From the NCBI GenBank assembly GCA_910578325.1, contig CAJTQT010000003.1:62001-126000 (forward strand): 64,000 nt of DNA, read 5' to 3'. The number at the start of each line of letters is the position of its first letter. Positions within the stretch are counted from its first letter, which is position 1. Source of the DNA: an uncultured Christensenella sp. (GTDB lineage Bacteria; Bacillota; Clostridia; Christensenellales; CAG-917). The position numbers and the translations under genes were made by a program. Of the stretch, positions 6,826 through 16,225 are shown one piece after another. A model generated the notes under the pieces. The model did no database searches and had not been told where the DNA came from. It worked only from the letters and a program-made list of their open reading frames with translations.

Positions 6826-7805
6826 ACAAGTTTACCGCCCGCGGCTTTTTCCACTCTGTTCATCACAGATTCCGCAATGCCTTTGCCCTGCAATTTCTCG
6901 ATTATAATACAGTCGTATTCTTTTTCAGCGACGCGCAAGGCATTGTATATGTTGCGCGCATAATCCTCTGCCGTAATACCAAGCGAAATAATCGCCCTGT
7001 CGCCTACCGTATCCCTGTAAATATCTCTTGCGACAAGCACGGGCTTTCCGCCTCTATCCGCAACCAAATCGTAATACGCTACGGCGCGCACAATATTTTC
7101 GGCGCACACGGTTTCCACCGTAGGAGCATAATGCGTGTATTTCATACCCGGAGATTTTGCAACCTTTATAACCTTTCCGCCCACGCATACTTCCCCCAAA
7201 ATTTCCAACAGCATATCGGAGGTAACCGCACCGGGACGGAGAACGGTAGGCAATTCGGAAGTAAGATCGAGCACGGTGCTTTCGATGCCAACACGGCAGT
7301 CGCCGCCGTCAAGAATCAGCGGGATCTCGCCGTTCAGATCTTCATACACGTGCAAAGCAGTGGTCGGCGAAACGTGTTTTGATCGGTTTGCGGAAGGCGC
7401 GGCAAGCGGAAAAGATGCCGCTATCAATTCTCTTGCCCACTTATTGTCCGGCATTCTTATACCGACCGTTTCTCCGCCCGCAGTAACCGCATAAGGCACT
7501 TTATCGCTTTTTTTGAGGATGACCGTAAGCGGACCGGGCATAAACTTTTCTGCAAGGGAATAAAACTCCGCAGGTATTTCCCGCGCCAACAAGGCGACCT
7601 GCCCTATATCGGAAATATGTACAATCAACGGATTGTCCTGCGGTCTGCCCTTCGCTTTGAAAATCTTTTTTACGGCGTTTTCATCAAACGCGTTTGCACC
7701 CAGACCATACACGGTTTCCGTAGGGAAAACGACAAGTTCGCCCCGCTTTATAAGCGAGGCGGCTTGCTGTATACTGTCTTTCGCATTTAATATTTGCGTA
7801 ATCAT
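6822..7805 (-). CDS. tsaC: Threonylcarbamoyl-AMP synthase (Sua5/TsaC)
   Basis: 327 aa, the long Sua5 form: YrdC-like catalytic domain at about 1-205 (FPTETVYGLGANA, KGRPQDNPLIVH, PSANRSKHVSPT) and the C-terminal Sua5 domain to the end (SPGMKYTHYAP linker). It makes threonylcarbamoyl-adenylate from Thr, bicarbonate and ATP for t6A37 of ANN-decoding tRNAs. It is last but one in the long yqfC-to-ywlE run and coupled to ywlE by overlap. No clear ribosome site precedes the ATG. Confidence 0.95.
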   Translation of the reverse strand: MITQILNAKDSIQQAASLIKRGELVVFPTETVYGLGANAFDENAVKKIFKAKGRPQDNPLIVHISDIGQVALLAREIPAEFYSLAEKFMPGPLTVILKKSDKVPYAVTAGGETVGIRMPDNKWARELIAASFPLAAPSANRSKHVSPTTALHVYEDLNGEIPLILDGGDCRVGIESTVLDLTSELPTVLRPGAVTSDMLLEILGEVCVGGKVIKVAKSPGMKYTHYAPTVETVCAENIVRAVAYYDLVADRGGKPVLVARDIYRDTVGDRAIISLGITAEDYARNIYNALRVAEKEYDCIIIEKLQGKGIAESVMNRVEKAAGGKLV

Positions 7806-7818
7806 TTTACAAATATGA

Positions 7819-9693
7819 TCAGATAAGTCTGTAAACCGTATAAGTGACGTTAGAACCGCTTGTTATTTTCTCGAATACGAACACGTCGCTGGGAGAAGTT
7901 GACGGAGCATACAACACGCTGCCCGTCGCCATAGTAGCAGACATAACTACATTTTTTTCGACGTTAGGATTGAAGTTTTTAATGCCGAAATATGAAGTCT
8001 TTCCGTCCTCGGACTTGACCTGATACATATAGCACCCTATCTTGTAAATCGCCTTACCACGCGAATTTGTTGCCATATCTTTAAGAGGCTCGGAGCCGTC
8101 CGACAAAGCGGTAACTTCCTTTCCGTCCACGCCGAGAATATACATAGTTTTGGTATTTTCTTCAAGGCGTTCGCCTATCGTATACGCGCCCCTGTAAGCG
8201 GAAAGCGAGGTATAATTGAACGGTATGATTTCCTCTCCGTACACGTTGAATGCGCCGTAGAGTATTTCGTCTTTGTCGTCGGGATTCTCTATGCCAGCAA
8301 CAATAACGTTGTTTGAAAGTTCCTGCTGTAAGACGTTGGAGCGGTCGTTATGTCCAACAAGATTGCCTTTTGCGTCGTATACATTTACTTCGCTGGGCGC
8401 GACGGGAACGTAATACATACCGTCAACCTGCGTCATAACCAAATCGAAAACGCCGACTTTTTCTTTTTTCTGGTCCTTTATGGTTATGCCGTAATTTCCT
8501 GTAAGCGACATCACGACGTTCAGATTGCTGTCGAGTATATACTGGTCGTAGAATCCCACTTTATTCTCGATCGACAGTCCGTAACTTGCATAAATAAATC
8601 CGTCGTTGAGATAGTCTCTCGTATCTATTCCCGATTTTGAAGAATCGTAGTAGTTGTTAGAAAGATAAGCGAAAACTTTATCCGAGTTTGCGGTGTACGC
8701 AGAGAGCACGTCGTTATCGGGAGTATAGATATGACGGGAAAAGACAAAGTAATCGAATCCGTCGTAATAGGTATACTCTTCCGAACTTGCAACGGTCCAG
8801 TCCTCGTGGATAAAGAATCTGCCGTTGCCTATATAAGTGATTTCGCTGTAATAGTCGTCCTGACCGTCGCCCGACACCGTGCCGTTAGACGTGCTCGATA
8901 CGTTTTTCGGATTTCCGTTCGCCGTCTGCGGAATGCGGTAGATTCCGTCTCCCGACTTGTTGCCGACCACCGTAACGTACTTGCCGTCGAAACCTTTGAC
9001 ATGTGAAAGCGCGTTATCGTTGTTTGCAACGCGGCAGACCAGTTCTCCCCTTTCGGAGACGCCGCCGCCGTACGTCGGACGGTAAATAGACGTATATCCC
9101 GTATTGCCGAATTTATCATAGGTCGCGTGCACGGCAATAAGTCCTCTGTCGAGAATTCTGATTACGTTGTCAATGTTGGCGTTGCCGATGTTGTTTTTCA
9201 GATTCGTTCTGGAAACCACCGTATTCGCTTCGCTGTCGAACACGCCCGCCGTTCCGTCGTTGAATTTACAGGCGATAAGTCCGTCTTTGACGCGCAACGC
9301 AGTTATTCCGAGATACTGAGGAAAGAGCATTCCCTCCATTCCGTCCTCGAAGTAAACCGTTTTATTGCCGCATTTCACAATCGAAAGCAGTTTTGTTTCC
9401 GTGTGTACGACAACAAACGCGTCGAGCGATTTTACATAGCCCACGTCGCTGTTAGCGGTGTATGCCGTCGAAGTTGACGAGTTGGCGGAAGAAGTATAGA
9501 CCTCCCAACCTACGGGAAGCGTAAATTCTTTCTTAGAACCCGTAAACTCCGATTCGCTGGTCGAACTCTTGAAAATGTCGCCTATTGTCGCTTTCTGTTT
9601 GTTGCAGGCAAAGAGAAAGACCGCGGACGTAAACAAAACTGCCGCGACAGCGGCAACTGCGGTGATTTTTGCAAAAAGTCGTGTGTGTTTCAT
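7819..9693 (-). CDS. Lipoprotein with WG-like repeats, function unknown
   Basis: 624 aa. The signal peptide ends in a lipobox, FLFAC, at about residue 30, so the protein should be lipid-anchored outside the membrane. The rest is beta-rich. Segments such as YGAFNVYGEEIIPFNYTSL followed by YTIGE and VDGKEVT resemble WG-repeat units (KYG-x-I/D-x-x-G-x-E-I-I-P-x-x-Y), suggesting a propeller or solenoid. It begins 2 bases after recO ends, with ACGGAG before the ATG, so it is cotranscribed with the repair and ribosome genes. No enzyme motif was found. Confidence 0.7.
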   Translation of the reverse strand: MKHTRLFAKITAVAAVAAVLFTSAVFLFACNKQKATIGDIFKSSTSESEFTGSKKEFTLPVGWEVYTSSANSSTSTAYTANSDVGYVKSLDAFVVVHTETKLLSIVKCGNKTVYFEDGMEGMLFPQYLGITALRVKDGLIACKFNDGTAGVFDSEANTVVSRTNLKNNIGNANIDNVIRILDRGLIAVHATYDKFGNTGYTSIYRPTYGGGVSERGELVCRVANNDNALSHVKGFDGKYVTVVGNKSGDGIYRIPQTANGNPKNVSSTSNGTVSGDGQDDYYSEITYIGNGRFFIHEDWTVASSEEYTYYDGFDYFVFSRHIYTPDNDVLSAYTANSDKVFAYLSNNYYDSSKSGIDTRDYLNDGFIYASYGLSIENKVGFYDQYILDSNLNVVMSLTGNYGITIKDQKKEKVGVFDLVMTQVDGMYYVPVAPSEVNVYDAKGNLVGHNDRSNVLQQELSNNVIVAGIENPDDKDEILYGAFNVYGEEIIPFNYTSLSAYRGAYTIGERLEENTKTMYILGVDGKEVTALSDGSEPLKDMATNSRGKAIYKIGCYMYQVKSEDGKTSYFGIKNFNPNVEKNVVMSATMATGSVLYAPSTSPSDVFVFEKITSGSNVTYTVYRLI

Positions 9694-9695
9694 AT

Positions 9696-10397
9696 TTACT
9701 CCGTGAAGTAGCGGGTGTTTATCTTGACGCCCAGCATACTATATACCAGATTTGCAAGCAATATATTTGCCTGTCCCCTGAGTTCGTGCGGCAAATCGGG
9801 GTTTTCGCCGTTTATGTACGCTCTGTACGCGCGCTCGATCTTTATATCGGTGACCGCGCGGCAATGTTTACAGACGATTCCGTCCTTCTCGCTGAAAAAC
9901 GCGTCATCCTCCAAATCGCATTTGCATACGTTGCAATGCGCAAAGTCGAGAGGAGTTCCGTTATATGACATTATTCCTTTGAGATACTCCGTCATAACGT
10001 AATCCACGCTTTTATCCTTACCGTATGCAAGTTCTCCCAGACAGGACAGCGCGTGCATAAACGCCGTGGCGTCAGGCTCCCTGCACATCTGTCCAAGCGC
10101 GTCAAGCACCGCAAAACCCGCATAATATCTCTCTATGTCCGACGTTATTGCGGAAAAGGATTCTATCTGCGCGCACTCCGTGATAACATACCTGTCGTTT
10201 CTGCCATTTAAGACATATTCTCCGAAATTAAACGGCTCCGCCGCGTACCTAAGTTTTGCTTTGGGTTTGAGACATCCTCTTGCAGTAGCGGTAATTCTGC
10301 CCAAATCAACGCTGACAAGAGTGACAATCATATCACTCTCTTTATATGGCACCGCTCTTACGACAACGGCTTTCGTCTTTACAGGCTCTGCTTGCAT
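9696..10397 (-). CDS. recO: DNA repair protein RecO
   Basis: 233 aa. RecO loads RecA on SSB-coated single strands with RecR and anneals strands. The N-terminal OB fold starts TKAVVVRAVPYKESDMIVTL; the helical C-terminal domain contains a four-cysteine zinc site, CNVC and CKHC, at about residues 146-175. It follows yqzL and era, the standard order. The gene starts 27 bases after the yqzL stop. Confidence 0.95.
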   Translation of the reverse strand: MQAEPVKTKAVVVRAVPYKESDMIVTLVSVDLGRITATARGCLKPKAKLRYAAEPFNFGEYVLNGRNDRYVITECAQIESFSAITSDIERYYAGFAVLDALGQMCREPDATAFMHALSCLGELAYGKDKSVDYVMTEYLKGIMSYNGTPLDFAHCNVCKCDLEDDAFFSEKDGIVCKHCRAVTDIKIERAYRAYINGENPDLPHELRGQANILLANLVYSMLGVKINTRYFTE

Positions 10398-10423
10398 TCA
10401 TCACGCGCAAGCAAAAAAGAAAT

Positions 10424-10534
10424 CTATTCCTTTTTGCCCGCGTCCTCTCGGTGTTCTTTCATAGCGCGATACATATCGTACCATTCTATATCGCCCGTTT
10501 TTGCAAATATCTGCCACAGTTCATATTCCGTCAT
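10424..10534 (-). CDS. yqzL: YqzL-like small protein
   Basis: 36 aa, beginning MTEYELWQIFAKTGDIEWY and ending AGKKE with a TAG stop. It sits between era and recO, where Bacillus subtilis has yqzL, and shows the same pattern: a W-x-x-F-x-x-T-G core, then an acidic-aromatic helix and a charged tail. No Shine-Dalgarno sequence is clear, so the start is tentative. Function unknown in the family. Confidence 0.7.
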   Translation of the reverse strand: MTEYELWQIFAKTGDIEWYDMYRAMKEHREDAGKKE

Positions 10535-10577
10535 AACGGTAGCGTGTGCAAAAAATCGGGTTTTATTCTAAAATAAT

Positions 10578-11489
10578 TCAGTCTTTTTTCAGTGCTTTCA
10601 AGTCGTATCCCAACTCGCGCATAAGGTATTCGCTGTCACGCCATTCGTCCTTGACTCTGACGTAAAGAGTAAGAAAAACTTTTTCTCCCACCAGTTGTTC
10701 CAAATCCTTTCTCGCCTGAGTTGCGATTTTTTTGAGCATTTCTCCGCCTCTGCCGATTACAATCGCCTTGTGAGACTGCTTTTCGCAGATTATATCCGCG
10801 TCTATGTCGCATATCTCCTGCCCGTCTCTTTCCTCGAATTTGTTTATCGCGACTCCTATGCCGTAAGGGACTTCCTTATCGAGGAGATACAACGCCTTTT
10901 CACGTATAATTTCGGTTGCCATAAAACGCATAGAACTCTGCGTATACTCGTCCTGCGGATACATAGGCGCACCGAACGGCAGCATATCTCTGAGTTGCGA
11001 TATAAGCGATTGGAGATTGTCGCCTTTCTTTGCAGAAATAGGTATGACCGCTTTTATATCTGCAATATTATTGAGTTTTTCAAGCGACGCGAACAAGGTC
11101 TCTCTCGTAACGGCGTCCTCTTTATTCAACGCAACTACGGTTGGAGTTTTCGTCGCATTCTTCTCCAAAAACTCGTAATCCTCTTTTTGAAGTCCGCGTC
11201 CCGCGTCTATAACGTAAACCAACCCGTCCACGTCTTTGAGGCCGCTCTCGACTGCCTGCATCATATATTCGCCCAGATGATTCCGCGCCTTATGTATACC
11301 CGGCGTATCAATAAGAACCATCTGATAACCTTCTCCGTTGATAATTCCCAGCAACTTATTCCGCGTAGTCTGCGGACGCCAGGAAACAATCGACACCTTT
11401 TCGCCCACAAGCGCGTTGGTAAGCGTAGATTTGCCGGCGTTTGCAAGCCCCGCAATGCATATAAATCCGGATTTAAAATTTTCGTACAT
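10578..11489 (-). CDS. era: GTPase Era
   Basis: 303 aa from the ATG at 11489; a TTG two codons earlier (11495) is possible. Era binds the 3' end of 16S rRNA during 30S assembly. G1 is GLANAGKST, a less common form of GRPNVGKST; G3 is DTPG and G4 NKED. The C-terminal KH domain contains VIGRGGEMLKKIATQAR. It lies 26 bases after ybeY in the ribosome-maturation run. Confidence 0.97.
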   Translation of the reverse strand: MYENFKSGFICIAGLANAGKSTLTNALVGEKVSIVSWRPQTTRNKLLGIINGEGYQMVLIDTPGIHKARNHLGEYMMQAVESGLKDVDGLVYVIDAGRGLQKEDYEFLEKNATKTPTVVALNKEDAVTRETLFASLEKLNNIADIKAVIPISAKKGDNLQSLISQLRDMLPFGAPMYPQDEYTQSSMRFMATEIIREKALYLLDKEVPYGIGVAINKFEERDGQEICDIDADIICEKQSHKAIVIGRGGEMLKKIATQARKDLEQLVGEKVFLTLYVRVKDEWRDSEYLMRELGYDLKALKKD

Positions 11490-11514
11490 ATTCAATAATT
11501 CCCGTGTATTTCAG

Positions 11515-11982
11515 TTATCTTTTCAGTCCGACGGCGTTCATAATTTCTTTCTGACGCGCCGTCATAATCTCTTCGTCCTCTTTTTCAATATGGTCGTACC
11601 CCAGCAGATGCAGCAGTCCGTGACAGGCAAGAAAACCCAGTTCGCGAGCGTAGGAATGTCCGAATTGCTCCGCCTGTTCGAGCGCGCGTTCCCTGCAAAT
11701 CATAATAGAACCCAGCATCACCCGCGAACCTTCAAAATCCCCGTCGGAAAATTCGTCTATGCCGACAGGCGGTTTCAATCCCTCGAAACAAGGAAAACTC
11801 AACACGTCGGTGACTTTGTCGACGCCTCTTGCGCTCCCGTTGAGAGCGCGTATGGTTTCCGAATCGGAAACCGCAAGGTCCGTTATAAAGATATTTTCCT
11901 GTCCCAATACTCTCAAACAGCATTTTTCCACTCTGCGTATGAGAATTTTTTCAGACAGTTTTGCTCCGCTTATTCTTATCAT
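11515..11982 (-). CDS. ybeY: Endoribonuclease YbeY
   Basis: 155 aa. YbeY matures 16S rRNA 3' ends and helps ribosome quality control. The zinc site HGLLHLLGYDH is intact (about residues 120-130), and the N-terminal half has VSDSETIRALN and TDVLSFP. The start ATG overlaps the pgpH stop by 4 bases, indicating translational coupling, and era follows. Confidence 0.97.
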   Translation of the reverse strand: MIRISGAKLSEKILIRRVEKCCLRVLGQENIFITDLAVSDSETIRALNGSARGVDKVTDVLSFPCFEGLKPPVGIDEFSDGDFEGSRVMLGSIMICRERALEQAEQFGHSYARELGFLACHGLLHLLGYDHIEKEDEEIMTARQKEIMNAVGLKR

Positions 11983-13472
11983 CTGCTCTGCCGCGCTCTT
12001 CTGTGCTTATCGTAGTCTATGCGGCTGTGATGTATGGACGCAAGCGAATCGATAACAGTCTTCTTAATTATAGCGATATCGCCCAAAGTAATCGGGCATT
12101 CGTCAAACTGTTTGAGTTTGATTTTCTCGTCTATGAGCATATCTATACGCGCTTCGTATTCCTCTCTCGTATCAGGCATAAACGAACGTATAGCGGCCTC
12201 GACGGTGTCCGCAATCATAATGATAGCGGCGATTTTGGTCTGCGGCTTAGGTCCTGCATATTTATACTTATCAAGAGCAAGGTCGCCGTCTTCTTTGAGC
12301 GTAAGCGCTTTGCGATAGAAATATCCGACAGGCGCGGTGCCGTGGTGCTGACGGCAGATATCCACAATTTCGGCGGGCAAACGGTTCTGTTTTGCGAGGA
12401 TTTCGCCGAACAGCGTATGCGACGTTATCATACTGACGCTGACTTCGGGAATGAGTTCGTCGTGCGGATTGTACGTCGACTGGTTTTCGCTGAAATACAG
12501 CGGCGCTTTGAGTTTGCCTATATCGTGATAATACGCGGCGCATCTCGCCATATTAGGATTCTCTCCGATGGCAGACGCGCAAGCCTCGGCAACCGTACCC
12601 ACAACAAGCGAATGGTTAAACGTACCGGGAGCCTCGCTTGCAAGACGTTTCAACAGCGGGTTGGACAGATTGCACAGTTCGCTGAGTCTGAAATCGTCCG
12701 CTATATTGAACACTCCCTCGAACAGCGCAACAGCCGGCATAAATACGAGCGCGGAAATCGCATTTGCGCCGTAGCACCAAAGTATGTTCCAAAGAATATT
12801 TATCGTAACTACGTTTGTAGACGCTATTGTAACCATAAGAACAAGCGGCTGCACCGCAAGCGGAACGACAAGCGCGAGCGCGAGAAATTTAAGACGCGAA
12901 TAATGTCTCTTATAGAAGAAATTTATAATCATCGGACTGAGCGTGTTGACTATAACTGCCGCAACCACACGCGCCATATTGTAATCTTCCGCCTTATTAG
13001 AGAAAAGATACGATATTATAATCAATATACTCAAAATCGCGGTTGAAAGGACGGAACTGCGCAAATTCAGAACCTGCAACAAAACCAGTGAAATCAGCGC
13101 GATAGGCATCGCATATCTGTTTTCGGTTTTTATAGAGAGCGTAACAACGAGTATAAAATTCACGACGAAAACTATCAGCGTCAGCCAGAAATCTCGCACG
13201 GCTTTCGGGTTCTTCGGATTGAAACCGTAAAGACCGAACATCAGTATAAGCATAAACATAAACGTCGTGATTGTTCTTCCGGTAGTAGCCGCCGCGCGGG
13301 CTTGTGTAAACGCGCCGTTGAAGTCGCTTATCATATAAATTGCGAAAAGCGTCATCACCACGGTGGATACCAGTACGCCTAAAATACATTTCAGCGTATA
13401 AGCCGTAAGCCTTCTTCTTGCAAGCAGTTTTTCCCTTTCAACGGTAGATAAATCTCTAATATCGTCTATCAT
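11979..13472 (-). CDS. pgpH: PgpH-like 7TM HD-domain phosphodiesterase, lacking the usual ectodomain
   Basis: 497 aa from the ATG at 13472; a TTG at 13535 would overlap phoH by 59 bases, and a GGAGGAG lies between the two. PgpH degrades c-di-AMP. A cytoplasmic head is followed by about seven or eight hydrophobic helices (residues 25-255) and the HD domain: FNHSLVVG, YYHDIGKLKAP, TSHTLFG, RQHHGT and IADTVEAA. Family members are near 700 aa because of an extracellular 7TMR-HDED domain after the first helix. Here the first two helices are separated by only about 25 residues, so that sensor is absent. Confidence 0.88.
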   Translation of the reverse strand: MIDDIRDLSTVEREKLLARRRLTAYTLKCILGVLVSTVVMTLFAIYMISDFNGAFTQARAAATTGRTITTFMFMLILMFGLYGFNPKNPKAVRDFWLTLIVFVVNFILVVTLSIKTENRYAMPIALISLVLLQVLNLRSSVLSTAILSILIIISYLFSNKAEDYNMARVVAAVIVNTLSPMIINFFYKRHYSRLKFLALALVVPLAVQPLVLMVTIASTNVVTINILWNILWCYGANAISALVFMPAVALFEGVFNIADDFRLSELCNLSNPLLKRLASEAPGTFNHSLVVGTVAEACASAIGENPNMARCAAYYHDIGKLKAPLYFSENQSTYNPHDELIPEVSVSMITSHTLFGEILAKQNRLPAEIVDICRQHHGTAPVGYFYRKALTLKEDGDLALDKYKYAGPKPQTKIAAIIMIADTVEAAIRSFMPDTREEYEARIDMLIDEKIKLKQFDECPITLGDIAIIKKTVIDSLASIHHSRIDYDKHRRARQSR

Positions 13473-13476
13473 TTTT

Positions 13477-14496
13477 TTATAAACCCGAAGGTTCTCCTCC
13501 GTTTGATTGCGTATTTCGTTCCGCCCCGTTGTCAAGGCGTTTTTTTTCGTCTCTGCCGTACTTCTCGTACGCTCGGATTATTCTCGTGACGAGTTCGTGA
13601 CGCACTACGTCCTTCGCACCGAGAGTGACCGTCTCAATTCCTTCGACGTTTCCGAGCACCTTCAAAGCGTGTTTGAGTCCGCTTTCCACCTGACTCGGAA
13701 GGTCTATCTGCGTCACGTCGCCGTTGACCACTACCTTGCTGTTATCGCCCATTCGGGTGAGAAACATCTTCATCTGCTCCTTAGTAGTGTTCTGCGCTTC
13801 GTCCAAAATAATAAAACTGTTCGACAGCGTTCTGCCCCTCATAAACGCAAGCGGCGCGATTTCGAGTTCTCCTCTCTCCATAAGCCGCAGATGCGCGTCT
13901 CCGCCCAGCATATCCTGCAACGCGTCGAACAGCGGTCTGAGATACGGGTCGACTTTCTCATTCATATCCCCCGGCAGGAATCCCAGTTTTTCACCCGCTT
14001 CGACCGCAGGTCTTGTGAGTATGATTTTACTGACTCTGCGCTTTTTCAGCGCGTACACCGCAAGAGCCACCGCAAGATACGTCTTTCCCGTTCCCGCGGG
14101 ACCTACTCCGAAAACAACGCTGTTTTTCTCAATCGCATCGACGTATTTCTTCTGCCCGAAAGTCTTTGGGCAGATAACCTTTCCGCCTGCCGTAATCGCC
14201 ACAGGGCGTAAAAGTTCGTCCACTTCCAAATCGTATCCCTCGCGCACGCCGTCGATTATCATATCTATCTGCGCGGGAATGACGGACTGTTTCTTTGCGA
14301 GTTCGCAAAGCGCGTCGAATGCGCAATACGCGCTCTCGACGGATTTTTCTTCGCCGATGATTCCGACACCTCCGTCCGTTGCAAGTATATCCACTCCAAA
14401 CGCTTCGGAGATTTTCTTTACGTTGCAATCCAGTTCTCCGAACACCGCGTGTACGTCTTCGAAACTGTCAAACTTTTTTTCCTTTGTCACATTCAT
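13477..14496 (-). CDS. phoH: PhoH-family ATPase
   Basis: 339 aa. The N-terminal KH-like region is followed by the PhoH NTPase with Walker A GPAGTGKTY, Walker B FIILDEAQNTT and KVVVNGDVTQIDLP. The role is uncertain in the family; RNA helicase or ribosome-linked functions have been proposed. AGGGGAAG precedes the ATG. It sits in the standard place between yqfD and pgpH. A 94-base spacer to yqfD holds two GC-rich hairpins, about 14528-14556, without a U tract. Confidence 0.93.
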   Translation of the reverse strand: MNVTKEKKFDSFEDVHAVFGELDCNVKKISEAFGVDILATDGGVGIIGEEKSVESAYCAFDALCELAKKQSVIPAQIDMIIDGVREGYDLEVDELLRPVAITAGGKVICPKTFGQKKYVDAIEKNSVVFGVGPAGTGKTYLAVALAVYALKKRRVSKIILTRPAVEAGEKLGFLPGDMNEKVDPYLRPLFDALQDMLGGDAHLRLMERGELEIAPLAFMRGRTLSNSFIILDEAQNTTKEQMKMFLTRMGDNSKVVVNGDVTQIDLPSQVESGLKHALKVLGNVEGIETVTLGAKDVVRHELVTRIIRAYEKYGRDEKKRLDNGAERNTQSNGGEPSGL

Positions 14497-14590
14497 ATAT
14501 CACTTCCCCTAAACGCCCGCGGCAGTGCTCCGCCGCGCGTCGGACTTTGCTCCGACCTGCACGTTATGTATACGGGGATTCTTCCCTATA

Positions 14591-15871
14591 TCAGGATATT
14601 CTCTCTTCCGCCTCTACCGTGACAGTCACGTACTTTCCGCCGTCCGCCTCTCTGATTTCTTCGTATCTGCCCAGAACTCTGAGCGGCTCGGCGAACCCCG
14701 AGACTATTTCGGAATAAACGCTTGCGCACATTTCTTCCTTCGTATACAGGTTATCGTATTCGGTTTCCGCTATTTCGCGGAACTCGTACGTAAAAATCTT
14801 AAACGGCAAAAGAAATCCGAGGTCTCGCACCGTCGATTCCAGTTCGTACTGCTCAAACGGACTCTCGGGAGTTTTGGGCGTCTTTCCGAACATCGACAGT
14901 TTAGTTATCTTCTTTACGCTTACAACCTGACGCACTTTTATTTTGTCTGCGAAGAATACCGTCTTTCTGTGATAGACCTTTCCGTAAACCGTGCCCTTTG
15001 CTTCTACTTCGATTTTATCCTCGCCAAACAGCGTATAGCCGTCTATAAGCGTATCGCCCTCGCGAACTACGTCGCCGTAATCCACAACCGCCGTTCCGCC
15101 TTCCACAACTATTCTTGTAACGACGGCAACTTTACGCGAAACCACCTTAGAGCCTGAAACTTCGACAAGAAAATCGTCCGGCTGTTCCTGCTTGATTCGG
15201 ACGTCGACGTGTGTGCCGTGTCTCTGCACGCTCGCATATGAAACGCCTCTAAGAGCAAGCAATCCCTTTTCGATAGCCGCGCAATCAATGTCGGGCAACC
15301 ACCTGCCAACGCGCACTCCGTGCGAGGATAGTATGCTTTGTATCTCCGCGTTTAATGCGCCGTCGATATGTTGCACGTACGCGCCGTCAGCCGCGCTCAC
15401 GCTCACGCGCGTAACGAACTGCGGAAATATTCCGACCCCGACGACAGCCGCGATAAGTCCCACCGCAAATCCCAACCTCGCAAGAGAATTGAAAAACAGC
15501 GGAACCGCGCCTTTATTCTTTATTATTTTATAATCATAGCATAAGTTATCTAAAATTGCAATTATTTGACCGCGATGTTTTGACGGCACAGAAAACTGCA
15601 CTCCTTCGTCAGAAAAGCCTACGTTTTTAACTCTGCAAACTTTTGACAGCGCACCCAGCACGCGAACGCCGTTTCTACCGCTCACAAAAAACACGCACTC
15701 TCCGTAGCGCGCTGCGATTTTACGCACTTTCCCCGTATAATCAAACGACGGAATCAACGGCACATCTTTCTTTTCCCGCGCAGGTTTCTTATTCTTTTTA
15801 TCGACCCGTCTTTCGACAATAAGTCCGTCATTTGCGGCATCTAAACGGTCGTTTTTATTCTTTTTACTCAA
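14591..15871 (-). CDS. yqfD: Sporulation protein YqfD
   Basis: 426 aa. YqfD proteins are SpoIIGA-era mother-cell proteins needed for a normal engulfed forespore. A basic 35-residue N-terminus is followed by an FtsQ-like extracytoplasmic architecture: one hydrophobic helix (about 125-150), then POTRA-like GLLALRGVSYASVQRHGTH and later beta domains. The start is a TTG inside the end of yqfC (8-base overlap) with GGGGTG just before it. Together with yqfC it indicates a spore-forming ancestor or present capacity. Confidence 0.92.
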   Translation of the reverse strand: MSKKNKNDRLDAANDGLIVERRVDKKNKKPAREKKDVPLIPSFDYTGKVRKIAARYGECVFFVSGRNGVRVLGALSKVCRVKNVGFSDEGVQFSVPSKHRGQIIAILDNLCYDYKIIKNKGAVPLFFNSLARLGFAVGLIAAVVGVGIFPQFVTRVSVSAADGAYVQHIDGALNAEIQSILSSHGVRVGRWLPDIDCAAIEKGLLALRGVSYASVQRHGTHVDVRIKQEQPDDFLVEVSGSKVVSRKVAVVTRIVVEGGTAVVDYGDVVREGDTLIDGYTLFGEDKIEVEAKGTVYGKVYHRKTVFFADKIKVRQVVSVKKITKLSMFGKTPKTPESPFEQYELESTVRDLGFLLPFKIFTYEFREIAETEYDNLYTKEEMCASVYSEIVSGFAEPLRVLGRYEEIREADGGKYVTVTVEAEERIS

Positions 15872-16115
15872 ACTGCACCCCGCTTATAAATCCCTTTACA
15901 TAGACGTCGCCGCCGCCTATTTCTACAATCTGCATTTTCTCTCCCACAACTGTAACCGTTCCGTTTGCAAGGCGGAACTTCAACTGCGTATCGTCCGAAA
16001 GCATTACGTTTTTGACGCCGCTTATCATCATTTTGGAGCGCGACATCATTGTCAGAGCAAATGGCAGAATTTCGCTTTTAATATCCAACTTTCGTTTCAA
16101 TTCATCCTTAAACAC
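15864..16115 (-). CDS. yqfC: YabP/YqfC-family sporulation protein
   Basis: 83 aa with a probable GTG start at 16115. A short beta protein of the YabP/YqfC family (SRSKMMISGVKNVMLSDD and the final GDVYVKGFISGVQFE). In Bacillus it is mother-cell expressed under sigma E; a CATAGAAT box at 16128-16121 could be a sigma-E -10, but I cannot pair it with a clear -35. It heads the long run down to ywlE. Confidence 0.88.
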   Translation of the reverse strand: MFKDELKRKLDIKSEILPFALTMMSRSKMMISGVKNVMLSDDTQLKFRLANGTVTVVGEKMQIVEIGGGDVYVKGFISGVQFE

Positions 16116-16148
16116 GCTAAATTCTATGTGACAGTTTTAAAAAATAAA

Positions 16149-16175
16149 ACCTGCCGCGCAAACTGTCGGGCAGGT
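16149..16175 (-). terminator. Intrinsic terminator after dnaB
   Basis: ACCTGCC (16149-16155) pairs with GGCAGGT (16169-16175); the A-rich stretch at 16138-16148 is a U tract on the minus strand. It separates dnaB from yqfC. Confidence 0.75.
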
Positions 16176-16225
16176 CTTAATGTTTTTATTGTTATCGCCG
16201 CACAGTGTTTTGCGGCAGTTCAACG

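Noticed and set aside
16121..16128. Sigma-E promoter before yqfC
   Set aside because: A CATAGAAT box fits a -10, but no matching -35 at the right distance is clear; only mentioned in the gene entry.
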